Shown here: piece after piece, positions 1-8,679 of the stretch | Numbering within the stretch: the first letter of the stretch is position 1 | Layout of the letters: each line of letters opens with the position of its first letter | DNA from: Halothiobacillus sp. | GTDB lineage: Bacteria; Pseudomonadota; Gammaproteobacteria; Halothiobacillales; Halothiobacillaceae | DNA length: 38,050 nucleotides | NCBI GenBank assembly: GCA_016278265.1 | Contig: JADQCE010000022.1 | Coordinates: 1-38,050 of the forward strand | Direction of reading: 5' to 3' | Position numbers and translations under genes: made by a program | Notes under the pieces: model-generated | What the model was told of the DNA's origin: nothing | What the model saw: the letters and a program-made list of their open reading frames with translations, nothing else | Databases searched by the model: none

Positions 1-89
1 GCATCGAGGCTCGCGTAACGATCCGAAAGATCAAAGAAACCCATCTGCGACATCGTCAAACCCCAAGTCGTGGAAACCTCCGCCATCAT
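1..89 (-). CDS. IS5-family transposase, N-terminal fragment (runs off left edge)
   Basis: On the minus strand an open frame begins with ATG at 89 (other in-frame ATGs at 86, 53 and 44) and runs through the left edge. The residues MGFFDLSDRYASLDA match my memory of the N-terminus of IS5-family (IS1182/IS1194-like) transposases. Only about 30 codons are visible, so the start cannot be fixed; 53 or 44 would give the usual MSQMGFF or MGFF start. The insertion-sequence end is expected just upstream, around 105-135, where a T-run followed by a GAGGTGCCCTT-like stretch could be the terminal repeat. Family assignment rests on a short peptide. Confidence 0.6.
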   Translation of the reverse strand, partial: MMAEVSTTWGLTMSQMGFFDLSDRYASLD

Positions 90-641
90 ACCGCCATGGC
101 AAGGTCAGGGCAATTTTTTGAGGTGCCCTTAAGTTGATGGTCTCCGACAAACTCGGGGCGATTCACGTAACCCTGAAATCAACAGCGCCACCCGTCGCGC
201 TTTTCAACATCGAGGGGGACATTCCCAGGCGCTGTAATATCATGACTTTATATCGCGCTGTCGCCGAGGTGGATTCCCCCTGGATTCCCCGGTGAAGAAG
301 CCAGTCGCTAGCGAAATACTGCGCTCAGCCCCCCCGTATACGTTCGGGGCCCGGGAGGAACCATGGGAGGGGGAGGCGCTCTGCCCAGCGTGGCCAACTG
401 GCCCGAAAACGGGATCTCTCCAAAGCGGTCAATCCTGTTACTTGCAGCGACGGTCCAGATATGGACCTTTAAAAAGCAGAGTATGTGGGCAAGTCTAGGG
501 TGCAAAGGGCTGGGAGCGGAATAACGCATGCGCGGCTTAGCTAGCGCAGAAATTGGCGCCATGGGCCACGGCACGGGCGCTGAAGGTGCTGAGACCACAT
601 CGTATCGGCGTTGAAACCGATCATGGCGTTGCCGCACGCCA
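90..641. other. Region without a recognisable gene, between IS5 end and defence operon
   Basis: About 550 bases hold no convincing gene. A short plus-strand open stretch (137-294, VSDKLGAIHVTLK...) has no start preceded by a ribosome binding site and no family I recognise; it could be a gene fragment cut by the insertion sequence. A small tandem duplication of GGATTCCCC lies near 271-290. The longer frames here (292-498 plus, 308-637 minus) lack family signatures. The 3' end of the defence operon abuts this stretch at 642, but I see no clear terminator hairpin with a T-run. Confidence 0.4.
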
Positions 642-3269
642 TCACGACACCTTGTTCATTTTCCCACGCAAAGCCTCTGACCAGTTCTTCAAAATTTGAA
701 TATCGCGCATGATGTCATCCGGTTCCGGCGGTTCGGGATCGTGTCCTCTTGAGGGGTCGTGCGCATCGACGAAATCACAGCACTTTTTGAAGCCGCTCTG
801 GAAGGTTTGCACATCACATTCCTCAATCGCCGTGACGCGCTTTAGATCTTTCGTGTTGATGTAATCCCGGTGACGCATAATCACATTGGCAAATACGATA
901 TCTTCGAGTGCGCGCTCCCACGTCGCCCGCAACCGGCTGTAGAGCGAGGCGACCGCTACTTTGTAGCTTTCATCGTCATGCGATTCGTGTAGACGCTTGG
1001 CATCGCGCGCTTCCTTTTCCAGCTTGTCGATCCGGTCGCGAATACTCGATGCTGTCCAGGGCAGGTCCTTGTTGACGATGCCAACAACATCCTGCCCCCG
1101 CGTCAGATGCGCGAGCGAAATAGGCGTATCCCGCTCTGCAGCTAGTTGCGCCAGATCATTCACGAATATCATGTCATGCGTAAAAACGATGACCTGTCGG
1201 ACGCCGGCTTCGGTGGCAAGCCGCTTTGCCACTTTCGAACGCCAGCGGTGATCGAGTGATGAAACCGGATCATCGAATACGAGTGCCGAATGATGTGCGG
1301 CGTTCGCTAGCTCGGTCAGGTAAGAAGCGAGCGCTACACAGGTCTGCTCACCCTCGCTGAGCACGTCGTGCACCTTGGCTTTTGGGTTGGCGTAGAGCTT
1401 CACCTCATATTGCGGGGAACCGAATTTGCCGCCCGACCGCACGACCTCTACCCGCACGCGGCTCCCGGCCAACTTAACTATTTCCTGCTGAAACCGGTCG
1501 CGCATCCGGGGTGTGATGAGATTGTCGGCGATCTCGTTGCCAAGCCGTGTAATCGCCGTCGTAGCTGTCTCGCGAAGGCAGTCGTCAATCCGTTTGAGTG
1601 CTGCGAGCCGCTCTACTTCCTTCGCCGCTATTTCCAACAGCTCCCGGCTTTGCTTGCGGTCCTGCAAGTCGGACAGCTCATTTAGAACGGCCTCCCGCGC
1701 GGCTCCCCCGGACGCGTCATCCAATGAAGCGGCGTAGGACCGGGTTTGCTCCGCTTCAGCTTCTACGGCATCTGCTAGAGGCGCTGGCAGCAGGAGGGGC
1801 ACAGGAACTTCCGCACCGGCAAGCCGCGCAAGGGTTTGCCTCTGCACACACCGCGCAATAGCAATGTATCGCAGCCCCCGCTTTGCGAGAGCAAAATTGC
1901 TGGCCCTTAACCCGCGATACTGAGCAGAGACCTTATTGACGTGCACGGCAAGAGCACGAAACGTCTCTTCGGCAGTCTTGAAAAGTTTCTCCGCCTCGGC
2001 AGCTTTGGTTTCAGTATCTTTTTTTATGAACTCCTCGAAACCGAGCATTCGTTCTGCTGCCGCGTCATCAATTGTCTGGTGGCACAGAACGCAGATATCG
2101 CCAGATTCTGGTGGGAAATAGACGCCGTCATCGCGAGCAACCTTCGAGTAAGCGCGCGCTGATTCCCAGAGCGTCCGCCAGACGCTCTCCCCGACACCTT
2201 CCAGCGCCAAACCAGAGAATGCATCATTCGCAGCCGTGTTTGCTGCGCTTCGCGCATCGCTGGCGCTCTTCTTGAGCGACAAAAGCGCCTGAATGGCCTC
2301 TTCGCTGAGTGCTTGCTCAAGGCGCGACAGATAGGCGTTCAGCTGATCAAGTTGGATGGCGTATTCACGCTGCGAACGTGCCGCCACTACCGGGTCTTGA
2401 GCGAGGTCAGCTTTCAGCTTGGCAAGACGCGCCTCTTCTGTGTCGGAGAACGGGGCTTTAGGCTCGATAGTCGCAATATCGGTGTTATGGCTGAGTGAAG
2501 AAAGGGCTTTGCCTAGCGTAGAACGAATGGACCAGATCGGGTTCGTGAAGGCGGCGTTGCGCTGCTGTTCCAGCGCGTCCTTTTCTGCCGTGAGCTTCGT
2601 CTTGATGTCCTGGCAGACACCAGCGAGATCATCTGGAATATCAAGACCGAAGGGGCGAAACCAGACCTCGTTCTTCTTTTGAACGTGCACAGTGGCCGCC
2701 TCACGGTCAAAAACCGTGATGGCCGAAAGCACTTCGGCGGCGTCATCGTCGTTCTTCCATGAGATTGCTTCGCTCGCGCCGCCCCCGCGAGATATGCTTA
2801 GCTCGGCACTGGCCGTACCGGTGGGCGGCGCACTGTATACGTCAGGCATAATTTCTCCGGCGTGGCGCGAGCGGCAGGCATTTTTGAGAATGCGAGTGTA
2901 GCCTGATTTGCCTGTGCCGTTTTGGCCATATACGATGGTCAGGCCGTTCTTCTCGAACTCTAACTTTTGCCCGCTGGCGAGTTGATTGACCCCGGCGACA
3001 TTCGCAATCCCCAAGAGAGAAACCGATTCACCGGCTCCGGGATCAACGGGAAGGTGATCCTTCGAGAGCGGCTGCGCCGTAAGCGTGACCAACGGGTCGC
3101 CATGCTCCTTCTTGCAGAGCAGCAAAATCTCCCTCAGCGCACCTTCATCGGGGTATCCGCTCTGAACGATACGTCGCAGTGCATCTCGCTGCCAAAGCGG
3201 ACGGCTGTGCGACCAGTTCAAAATCGTGTTCAGCACAGTGTCGGTGCGCTCAGGTATCGCATCGCTCAT
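642..3269 (-). CDS. AAA_13 / RloC-like ABC ATPase with coiled coil and zinc hook
   Basis: An 875-residue ABC-type ATPase of the Rad50/RecN/RloC kind. Seen: Walker A GQNGTGKS (115-122), ABC signature LSEGEQ from residue 637, Walker B LVFDDP with D-loop SSLD, and the H-loop histidine in VIVFTHD. Between the two ATPase halves lie long charged helices interrupted by CVLCH (393-397), a CxxC motif like the zinc hook of Rad50 and RloC. Near the C-terminus is an R-x3-E...H arrangement (LRATWERALED...MRHRDY), which recalls the Arg-Glu-His triad of PrrC/RloC anticodon nucleases but also occurs in other AAA_13 proteins. It is the last gene of the operon and overlaps the type IIG gene by ATGA. Known: PrrC and RloC accompany restriction systems and act when restriction is defeated. 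Inferred: an abortive-infection or DNA-end sensing arm of this island. tRNA cleavage is possible but not shown. Confidence 0.82.
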   Translation of the reverse strand: MSDAIPERTDTVLNTILNWSHSRPLWQRDALRRIVQSGYPDEGALREILLLCKKEHGDPLVTLTAQPLSKDHLPVDPGAGESVSLLGIANVAGVNQLASGQKLEFEKNGLTIVYGQNGTGKSGYTRILKNACRSRHAGEIMPDVYSAPPTGTASAELSISRGGGASEAISWKNDDDAAEVLSAITVFDREAATVHVQKKNEVWFRPFGLDIPDDLAGVCQDIKTKLTAEKDALEQQRNAAFTNPIWSIRSTLGKALSSLSHNTDIATIEPKAPFSDTEEARLAKLKADLAQDPVVAARSQREYAIQLDQLNAYLSRLEQALSEEAIQALLSLKKSASDARSAANTAANDAFSGLALEGVGESVWRTLWESARAYSKVARDDGVYFPPESGDICVLCHQTIDDAAAERMLGFEEFIKKDTETKAAEAEKLFKTAEETFRALAVHVNKVSAQYRGLRASNFALAKRGLRYIAIARCVQRQTLARLAGAEVPVPLLLPAPLADAVEAEAEQTRSYAASLDDASGGAAREAVLNELSDLQDRKQSRELLEIAAKEVERLAALKRIDDCLRETATTAITRLGNEIADNLITPRMRDRFQQEIVKLAGSRVRVEVVRSGGKFGSPQYEVKLYANPKAKVHDVLSEGEQTCVALASYLTELANAAHHSALVFDDPVSSLDHRWRSKVAKRLATEAGVRQVIVFTHDMIFVNDLAQLAAERDTPISLAHLTRGQDVVGIVNKDLPWTASSIRDRIDKLEKEARDAKRLHESHDDESYKVAVASLYSRLRATWERALEDIVFANVIMRHRDYINTKDLKRVTAIEECDVQTFQSGFKKCCDFVDAHDPSRGHDPEPPEPDDIMRDIQILKNWSEALRGKMNKVS

Positions 3270-6200
3270 GAGGGCACCGGTACTGATTCAATAATTTCTG
3301 CATCATCGTCTGACAGGCCGAACGCCGCGCTCACCTGGCGCTGTAGCTGTGCCTTTGCATTATTGGCCGCGCGCTCGCGCCGTCTCCGTTCGTGGGAGGT
3401 GCGTGCTGCATCCACCGCTTTGAGTGCGCTCACCACTTTCTCGGCTTGCTGTTCGATTGCGGCCTTGGCTGCCTGATCCTGAGGAACAGGAATCGGCAAG
3501 TTTTTAATAAATTGCTTGCCGTGGGAATAATATCCACCCCTGAATACGCTGGTATTTGTGCGGATCAGCGCCTCACAAAGCGGATGGTTCAGAACGGCTA
3601 GCAGATAGAGCGTCGAGATCGGCGCGCCATCCTTGGCACGGATCATGTAATACGGGCCGTTACCGCCACCGGTGATAATCGTGTTCGTCTCATCATACGC
3701 GTAGCGCGGCTCGCGTGAGAGAACGGGCAGGATGATTTTCGGGCTGTCGAACTTCGTCAGGCTTTGCGAGCGCCCATACTGATAGAATTGCCGTTCGTCC
3801 GCCAAGCCGCCGACAACATTGCGGCCTTCGAGGGTTTCGCGCCGCGCGCTCAGATATTCCAGGCAATGCGGGTAATTGGCTGCCATTTCATCGGGCTGTA
3901 ATAGCCGGGCGCGAAGCTTGCCTTTTGGCGTGGTCACCAACTCGTAAGGGAAGATCATCCAGGCGTTGGCCACGGGCTGGCCAAACGCTTCGAGCCGTGC
4001 ATCATGAAGGCAGGGGCGAAGGATGCCACGCTCGATCTTCCATTCGCGCTCGTTCCACTCTATCCAGATATACTCATCATCGAAGCGTGTGGGGCGCAGG
4101 AAATAGATTTCATCAGCACTGGTCTGAACGCCCACCTCAATATTGGCCAGCGCTTCCAGTCTGCCCGGCACTTCGCCTTTGATCCGCGCGAAGAGTGCCC
4201 GGACATCCTCCTGGCCGAATGTCCAAGCCTCGTCACTCAGCTCTGCGGCGGGAATGGTCGAGATTACACCCGTCCGGCCATAGCGCCACTCCTCCAGCGG
4301 CCCAGCTTCCTCCACACGAACCGTCTCACAGCCAGTGTGATCCATGACAAGGATGCAGGTATAGTTGGACGTGCCTTGTCCGAAGACAGGCTTTACCCCG
4401 AAATTCACGATCTCTTCTAGAACCGGCGTGCAGGTCAGAAGGCCGCGCAGCGCCCGCCCCGAGCGTATCGTCATAAATTTATTGGGGACTATAACGCCGA
4501 CGCGGCCCTGATCTTTGACCAGCGCAAGCGAGCGCTCGATGAACAAGGCGTATTTGTCAAAATTGTCCTGCCGCGCCGTACTGTAGGGCGAGCCCGCCGC
4601 ATGGTAGAAAGCCGCCTCTTCCGGCGAGTAGGTCACCATGTTCTGAATGCGGATATAGGGCGGGTTGCCCACCACCACGTCAAAGCCACCAGCGGCCATC
4701 TCGTCAGCAAACTCGTCTTCCCAACGAAATGGATTGATCGCATCATGCAACGCCGCTGGCAGCGGTCCGCATGCGGCTTCCCATTCCTGGGTGCTGACAA
4801 GAGAATTGCCGCAGCGAATATGGCTATCGAGTTCCGGTAGCGCGGCGTGCTTCTTCCTCCGCACGTAATCCTTGAGCGCCGCCTCGCTTTCATCCTCAAT
4901 GAGCTTGAGCAGCAAACTGAACTGCGCCACTTCGACTGCGTTGGGATCGATATCGACGCCGCGCAGATGCGCTAGCAGGATGCGGCGCTTCTCATCGAAA
5001 GTCAGGCGCCAGATGTTCTCACCGGCCTGATATATTGCGGTGCCTGCATGCTTCTCCATACCGTCCGCAACATACCAATCCAGATAGTGACCGAGCAGGA
5101 AGTCGTAGGCCGAGAGCAAAAAGATGCCGGAGCCGCAGCACGTATCGGCCAGCGTGAAGGCCGCAAGCTCTTGTGGGGAGCGCCCAGCAAGGAGCGGGCC
5201 GAGAGTGCGGGCAACAATAGCATCAGCGATGAAGCTCGGAGTGGGCACCACGCCCCCACTTTCGCGAATTTCCGGCTTGCTGGTGATGGTGACAGCACCA
5301 TCCTCCACCACGATTACTTCACCGAGGAATTGCTCATAGATTTCCCCTAGCACCTCGGTTTCGACCACCGCGAAGGTGTAGGGACTGAGCGGATAATACA
5401 GCTCGGCAATGATACCTTGCAGCACATCGTCACTGATCCGTATCCCCAGCGGATCATCATCAATCAGGCGAAACAGCCCTGAATCGTAAAATTCATCCGC
5501 GCGGCGCAGGACATCCATGAGGGCATCAAAGGTGGCGCTGCCATCAAGGTTTTTGAGCGTTTCGTATTTCTCGATCTCGCGATCTTCGCAAATCCGCAGA
5601 AAGACTATGCGCGAGAGAAAAAGTTGAACCCCGTAGGTCAGCTCTTCGGAGCTGAGGTCGGGCGTGTTCTCGTGGATATCGGCGGCGAGGCGGGCGCGCC
5701 AATCACGGACTTGATTTAGAAAGAAATCGTCAAATTGCTGCGCACCATGGCGCGTCGTATCAATGGCAAAGCGCCGGTCGAACGCGCCCGAAAGCACACT
5801 TTCTTGCGAAAGCAGTGACCATAATTCATCAAACCGTGCCTCGAATTCCTCATAGCCGAACAGATGCAGTCTCGCGACATGCGCCTCGTCGGTCTCGACC
5901 GGTACCGATTTACAATCATAAATGGCGAGCTGATGAAAATTGGTAACAACCGAGATCGGCAAGCTGGCCGAATACCCGTAGCGCCGCGTCTGAAACGCAG
6001 GTGCGCGATCACGATCAATTCGGACGCTTGGCTTCTTCGCCTCAATGAAAATCTTGCGTTGGCGCGCAAGTCGAAGCTCATAATCTGGCCGCTTGGACAG
6101 CCGCTCGTCCCCCACTTCGACGGTCGCCTCTTCGATCACCTCACGGTAGATTAGCGGCAGGGCGCGCCGGTTGTGAACGTCCCATCCGAACGCTTCAAGT

Positions 6201-6379
6201 AGAGGGGTTATGAACTCGGTACGAGCCTGAGTTTCGTTGTACCCAGCATCGCGGTAATCAGCCTCGTTAAGACGGAAGCGGCGGGCCAGCTCAGCCACGC
6301 GGGCGCGGGCTTGTTCTTTCGCTTCATCACTGTGAGGCGCGGTGGGAGTTACGGTTCCGGCATGCCCATCATCACTCAT
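3266..6379 (-). CDS. Type IIG-like restriction-modification enzyme (nuclease + Eco57I-type m6A methyltransferase)
   Basis: A 1037-residue single-chain enzyme. The start at 6379 (MSDDG) is chosen because it gives an ATGA overlap with the upstream gene; a longer frame from 6466 would overlap that gene by 91 bp. N-terminal PD-(D/E)xK nuclease signature: RPDYEL (D99) followed by FIEAKK (E113, K115), as in HsdR-N domains. The middle holds methyltransferase motif I (DTCCGSGIFLL) and catalytic NPPY (572-575), typical of N6-adenine methylation. The C-terminus looks like a TaqI-type specificity region ending in QFIKNLPIPVP. Length and order match Eco57I-type enzymes (about 1000 residues), which cut outside their site and methylate one strand. 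The separate methyltransferase just upstream is the expected companion. It is probably a cytoplasmic restriction enzyme against foreign DNA; specificity is not predictable. Confidence 0.88.
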   Translation of the reverse strand: MSDDGHAGTVTPTAPHSDEAKEQARARVAELARRFRLNEADYRDAGYNETQARTEFITPLLEAFGWDVHNRRALPLIYREVIEEATVEVGDERLSKRPDYELRLARQRKIFIEAKKPSVRIDRDRAPAFQTRRYGYSASLPISVVTNFHQLAIYDCKSVPVETDEAHVARLHLFGYEEFEARFDELWSLLSQESVLSGAFDRRFAIDTTRHGAQQFDDFFLNQVRDWRARLAADIHENTPDLSSEELTYGVQLFLSRIVFLRICEDREIEKYETLKNLDGSATFDALMDVLRRADEFYDSGLFRLIDDDPLGIRISDDVLQGIIAELYYPLSPYTFAVVETEVLGEIYEQFLGEVIVVEDGAVTITSKPEIRESGGVVPTPSFIADAIVARTLGPLLAGRSPQELAAFTLADTCCGSGIFLLSAYDFLLGHYLDWYVADGMEKHAGTAIYQAGENIWRLTFDEKRRILLAHLRGVDIDPNAVEVAQFSLLLKLIEDESEAALKDYVRRKKHAALPELDSHIRCGNSLVSTQEWEAACGPLPAALHDAINPFRWEDEFADEMAAGGFDVVVGNPPYIRIQNMVTYSPEEAAFYHAAGSPYSTARQDNFDKYALFIERSLALVKDQGRVGVIVPNKFMTIRSGRALRGLLTCTPVLEEIVNFGVKPVFGQGTSNYTCILVMDHTGCETVRVEEAGPLEEWRYGRTGVISTIPAAELSDEAWTFGQEDVRALFARIKGEVPGRLEALANIEVGVQTSADEIYFLRPTRFDDEYIWIEWNEREWKIERGILRPCLHDARLEAFGQPVANAWMIFPYELVTTPKGKLRARLLQPDEMAANYPHCLEYLSARRETLEGRNVVGGLADERQFYQYGRSQSLTKFDSPKIILPVLSREPRYAYDETNTIITGGGNGPYYMIRAKDGAPISTLYLLAVLNHPLCEALIRTNTSVFRGGYYSHGKQFIKNLPIPVPQDQAAKAAIEQQAEKVVSALKAVDAARTSHERRRRERAANNAKAQLQRQVSAAFGLSDDDAEIIESVPVPS

Positions 6380-8133
6380 CCCTGGCTCCGCGTTTTCTTC
6401 CCGGCGCGGCGGCGTCCAAGCCGCCGGTTTCGCATCTTCTCCCAGATGCCGCGCAGCATTGCGCATTCGGCTTTTGAGAGTCCGACTTGCTGCATCAAGA
6501 TGCGGCGGTTGTTCTCTTCGAGCACGGTCTCAAGCCGCCCGGCGCGGATCAATGCGTCGCATTCTTCGAGCGGCAGGGCATGGCCAAGTGTCGCTGGCAT
6601 AAGCAGCTTTTCTGCTTCGGTCGGCTCCAGTTCCAAAACGCCGCCGCCATAGCTGCGTCCTTCGATTTCTGCCGATGCCGCCGTCATATAGCTGTAACTA
6701 TTGGCGACAATGGTACGCGGATCAACGCCGTGGCTTCGCATCCGGTGAATCGTATCGGTTGCCGTCGCTTCGGCCTCATTGAGAACGATGCGAGGAAAGT
6801 CGTAAATCTGGCGGAAAACAAAAGCATCCGGCACGTAGACAGACGGCACTGCGTACCAAGGTGTACGCACCGAGCACTTATAACCCTTATGCACATCCTG
6901 GCTTTCGCCAAGCCGGATATAGCTTGCAAGCGCGCCTTTGGGTTTCGTGCCGTTGATTGGTGCGAGATGCAAAAGATGCACCCGCTGATCCTCAGCGGCG
7001 AGCATCCGCCAACCGTCGCTATCAACCGTCGCGCCTTCCAGATGGGCAGAACGCCCAATCAGCGGCATCGTATAGCCTTGCAGGCCAAGTTCCTCGACCT
7101 CGCTTTCGCGCAGGACAAAAAACTGGTTTTTCCCCGTCACAACCCCGACATTCACCGAAGCATATTTGCCCAGCTCAGTCGTGCTCCCACCGGCACGTAG
7201 CGCGCGCATGAAGGAAATCTCTTCGGCGTTTAGGAAATATTTCAGCCATTTCTCGCTGTCATGGCAGACCGTTTTGGGGGATGCGCCGCGCAACACCTCG
7301 CGCGGTGTGTGCTTGACGATATCGGCGACCGAGTCGCTTTCCGTCAGATTGACCTTGCACGGATTGCTCGCCGAAGGCGCAGGGCGCGCTTCATCAGCGA
7401 GCAGGAGCAGCACTTCCTGCTCAGCTTTCTCGAAGAACAACTCGTTGCAGGCAATGAGATCGACGCGACCAAACCGGTCGGTCAAAAACGAGCGTAATTG
7501 CGCCGCGTAACTTACCTGCAAAAGCTCGGCGGGAAGCACGAGCGCCATGCGCCCGCCTTCCTTGAGCGCCGCTGCCGCTGCAACAACAAAGGGAACCCAG
7601 ATATTTGTCAGGCGGTTTGGCGAGAGCCCTTGCTCATGCATGATGTCCATCGCCCGGCTGCGATGGGGCTCCGGAAAGCTCTGATAGCGAATGAAGGGCG
7701 GATTGCCGACCACCACATCAAATTCTGGACGGTCCGGGCGGCTCCACCACGCAAAAAAATCGCTGTTCACGACAACATCATCAGCGCGCATGCCCAGGCC
7801 ATCCTTGAGACGCATGCGGGCTTTATCAGCCTCATCCGGTATAATTTCTATTCCGCGCAAACGGTTCGCACGGGCTGGGCCTTTTGCGCCTAACGCTTCG
7901 AGGCGCGCACTTGCTGCCTCAAGGAAGGAGCCGTCGCCGCAACTCGGCTCAAGCACTATCTCTCTTGCATCGCGAATTGCCCAAGCGCAAAGCCAGCGCG
8001 CCAACTCACCAGAGGTATAGTAGCCGCCGCGCAGCTTGTCGGCGTCAAGTTTGGTAAAGCGTCCACTATGGGTCCGATCGGGCGTTTCCTTTGCCAAGGA
8101 ATCGACCGCAATGCCGCTCGTATGCTCGTTCAT
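6376..8133 (-). CDS. Eco57I-family N6-adenine DNA methyltransferase
   Basis: A 585-residue class I SAM-dependent methyltransferase. Seen: GGYYTS (36-41), the typical entry motif of this family; motif I LEPSCGDGSF (61-70) for SAM binding; catalytic NPPF (144-147), which marks amino-methylation of adenine; and a long C-terminal half likely to hold the target recognition domain. There is no nuclease motif. Its size is close to M.Eco57I (about 540 residues), the companion methylase of a type IIG enzyme, and the next gene encodes just such an enzyme. It overlaps the regulator gene upstream and the type IIG gene downstream by 4 nt each (ATGA), which implies translational coupling. Inferred role: protects the host genome at the site cut by the downstream protein. 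Confidence 0.88.
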   Translation of the reverse strand: MNEHTSGIAVDSLAKETPDRTHSGRFTKLDADKLRGGYYTSGELARWLCAWAIRDAREIVLEPSCGDGSFLEAASARLEALGAKGPARANRLRGIEIIPDEADKARMRLKDGLGMRADDVVVNSDFFAWWSRPDRPEFDVVVGNPPFIRYQSFPEPHRSRAMDIMHEQGLSPNRLTNIWVPFVVAAAAALKEGGRMALVLPAELLQVSYAAQLRSFLTDRFGRVDLIACNELFFEKAEQEVLLLLADEARPAPSASNPCKVNLTESDSVADIVKHTPREVLRGASPKTVCHDSEKWLKYFLNAEEISFMRALRAGGSTTELGKYASVNVGVVTGKNQFFVLRESEVEELGLQGYTMPLIGRSAHLEGATVDSDGWRMLAAEDQRVHLLHLAPINGTKPKGALASYIRLGESQDVHKGYKCSVRTPWYAVPSVYVPDAFVFRQIYDFPRIVLNEAEATATDTIHRMRSHGVDPRTIVANSYSYMTAASAEIEGRSYGGGVLELEPTEAEKLLMPATLGHALPLEECDALIRAGRLETVLEENNRRILMQQVGLSKAECAMLRGIWEKMRNRRLGRRRAGKKTRSQG

Positions 8134-8333
8134 CGGTCATGCCCCACTCGGAACAAAGGCTGTTCATCGCGAAGCAGGCGTTCGATTGCCTCCCGGACCA
8201 CCCAAGCCACAGAGACTTTGTTCTTCTCTGCTATTTCTGTCAGCTCCGTGTGCTGCGCTTCGGTTAAGCTGACCGAAAGGCGGTGTGACGCTTTGGGCGG
8301 GATCTTCTTTTTGACGATTGGCGGCATGGTCAT
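8130..8333 (-). CDS. Ribbon-helix-helix (CopG-like) regulator of the defence operon
   Basis: A 67-residue protein with the pattern SHRLSVSLTEAQHTELTEIAEKNKVSVAWVVREAIERLL (split here as one beta strand, RLSVSL, plus two helices), which is the CopG/Arc ribbon-helix-helix fold. Two ATG codons lie close together (8333 and 8327); the upstream stretch GGGATTC suits either. It is the first gene of a four-gene minus-strand operon and its stop overlaps the methyltransferase start as ATGA. A perfect 13-nt palindrome lies 25 bp before its start and is a natural operator. Inferred: an autorepressor playing the part that C-proteins play in other restriction systems, or setting the dose of a toxic nuclease/ATPase. 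It could also be the antitoxin-like member of the operon. Confidence 0.75.
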   Translation of the reverse strand: MTMPPIVKKKIPPKASHRLSVSLTEAQHTELTEIAEKNKVSVAWVVREAIERLLRDEQPLFRVGHDR

Positions 8334-8357
8334 CGAATCCCAATTTGCACCATGCTA

Positions 8358-8370
8358 CACCACTGTGGTG
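8358..8370. promoter_or_regulatory. Perfect palindrome CACCACTGTGGTG, candidate operator
   Basis: A 6+1+6 perfect dyad, 25 bp upstream of the first ATG of the ribbon-helix-helix gene on the minus strand. Position and symmetry fit a binding site for that dimeric regulator, overlapping the expected promoter of the defence operon. I see no strong consensus -35/-10 pair around it, and no binding is shown. Confidence 0.45.
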
Positions 8371-8679
8371 AAGTATGACACACGTCCTTTGCGTTTACCC
8401 CCAGAATTTCTGGAGAAGCTCTCTCCATGGTGGATCCGCGATCAAACAAAGCTAGAACACACGCGAAAAAAACTATGAATCAGTAGGCTAGTTGTGGGGT
8501 GTCTCCGCAAGTTGCGGCTGTCGTTAACCGAGCCAGACGTATCGGTCAGCAGGCTTTCAGCCGATGTGCATGTGATGGTCAAGAGGGCACTTGCACTTCT
8601 GGTGAGCGTCCGCCGAAGCTGTATCCCGCGAGTGCCTTGCTATGCTGCTCTCAAACCCTTTCAGCCCATGCCGATAGTC
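8371..8679. other. Region without a recognisable gene between defence operon and phage-type genes
   Basis: About 300 bases separate the operator region from the 3' end of the next minus-strand gene. The plus-strand frames that cross it (from 8494 and 8499) run into the antisense of real genes and show no family features. The junction between the defence operon and the integrative element probably lies here, but no repeat or att-like sequence marks it. Confidence 0.35.

Noticed and set aside
3266-6466. Longer start at 6466 for the type IIG gene
   Set aside because: Would overlap the methyltransferase gene by 91 bp with no ribosome site; the start at 6379 gives the ATGA junction found at the other operon joints.
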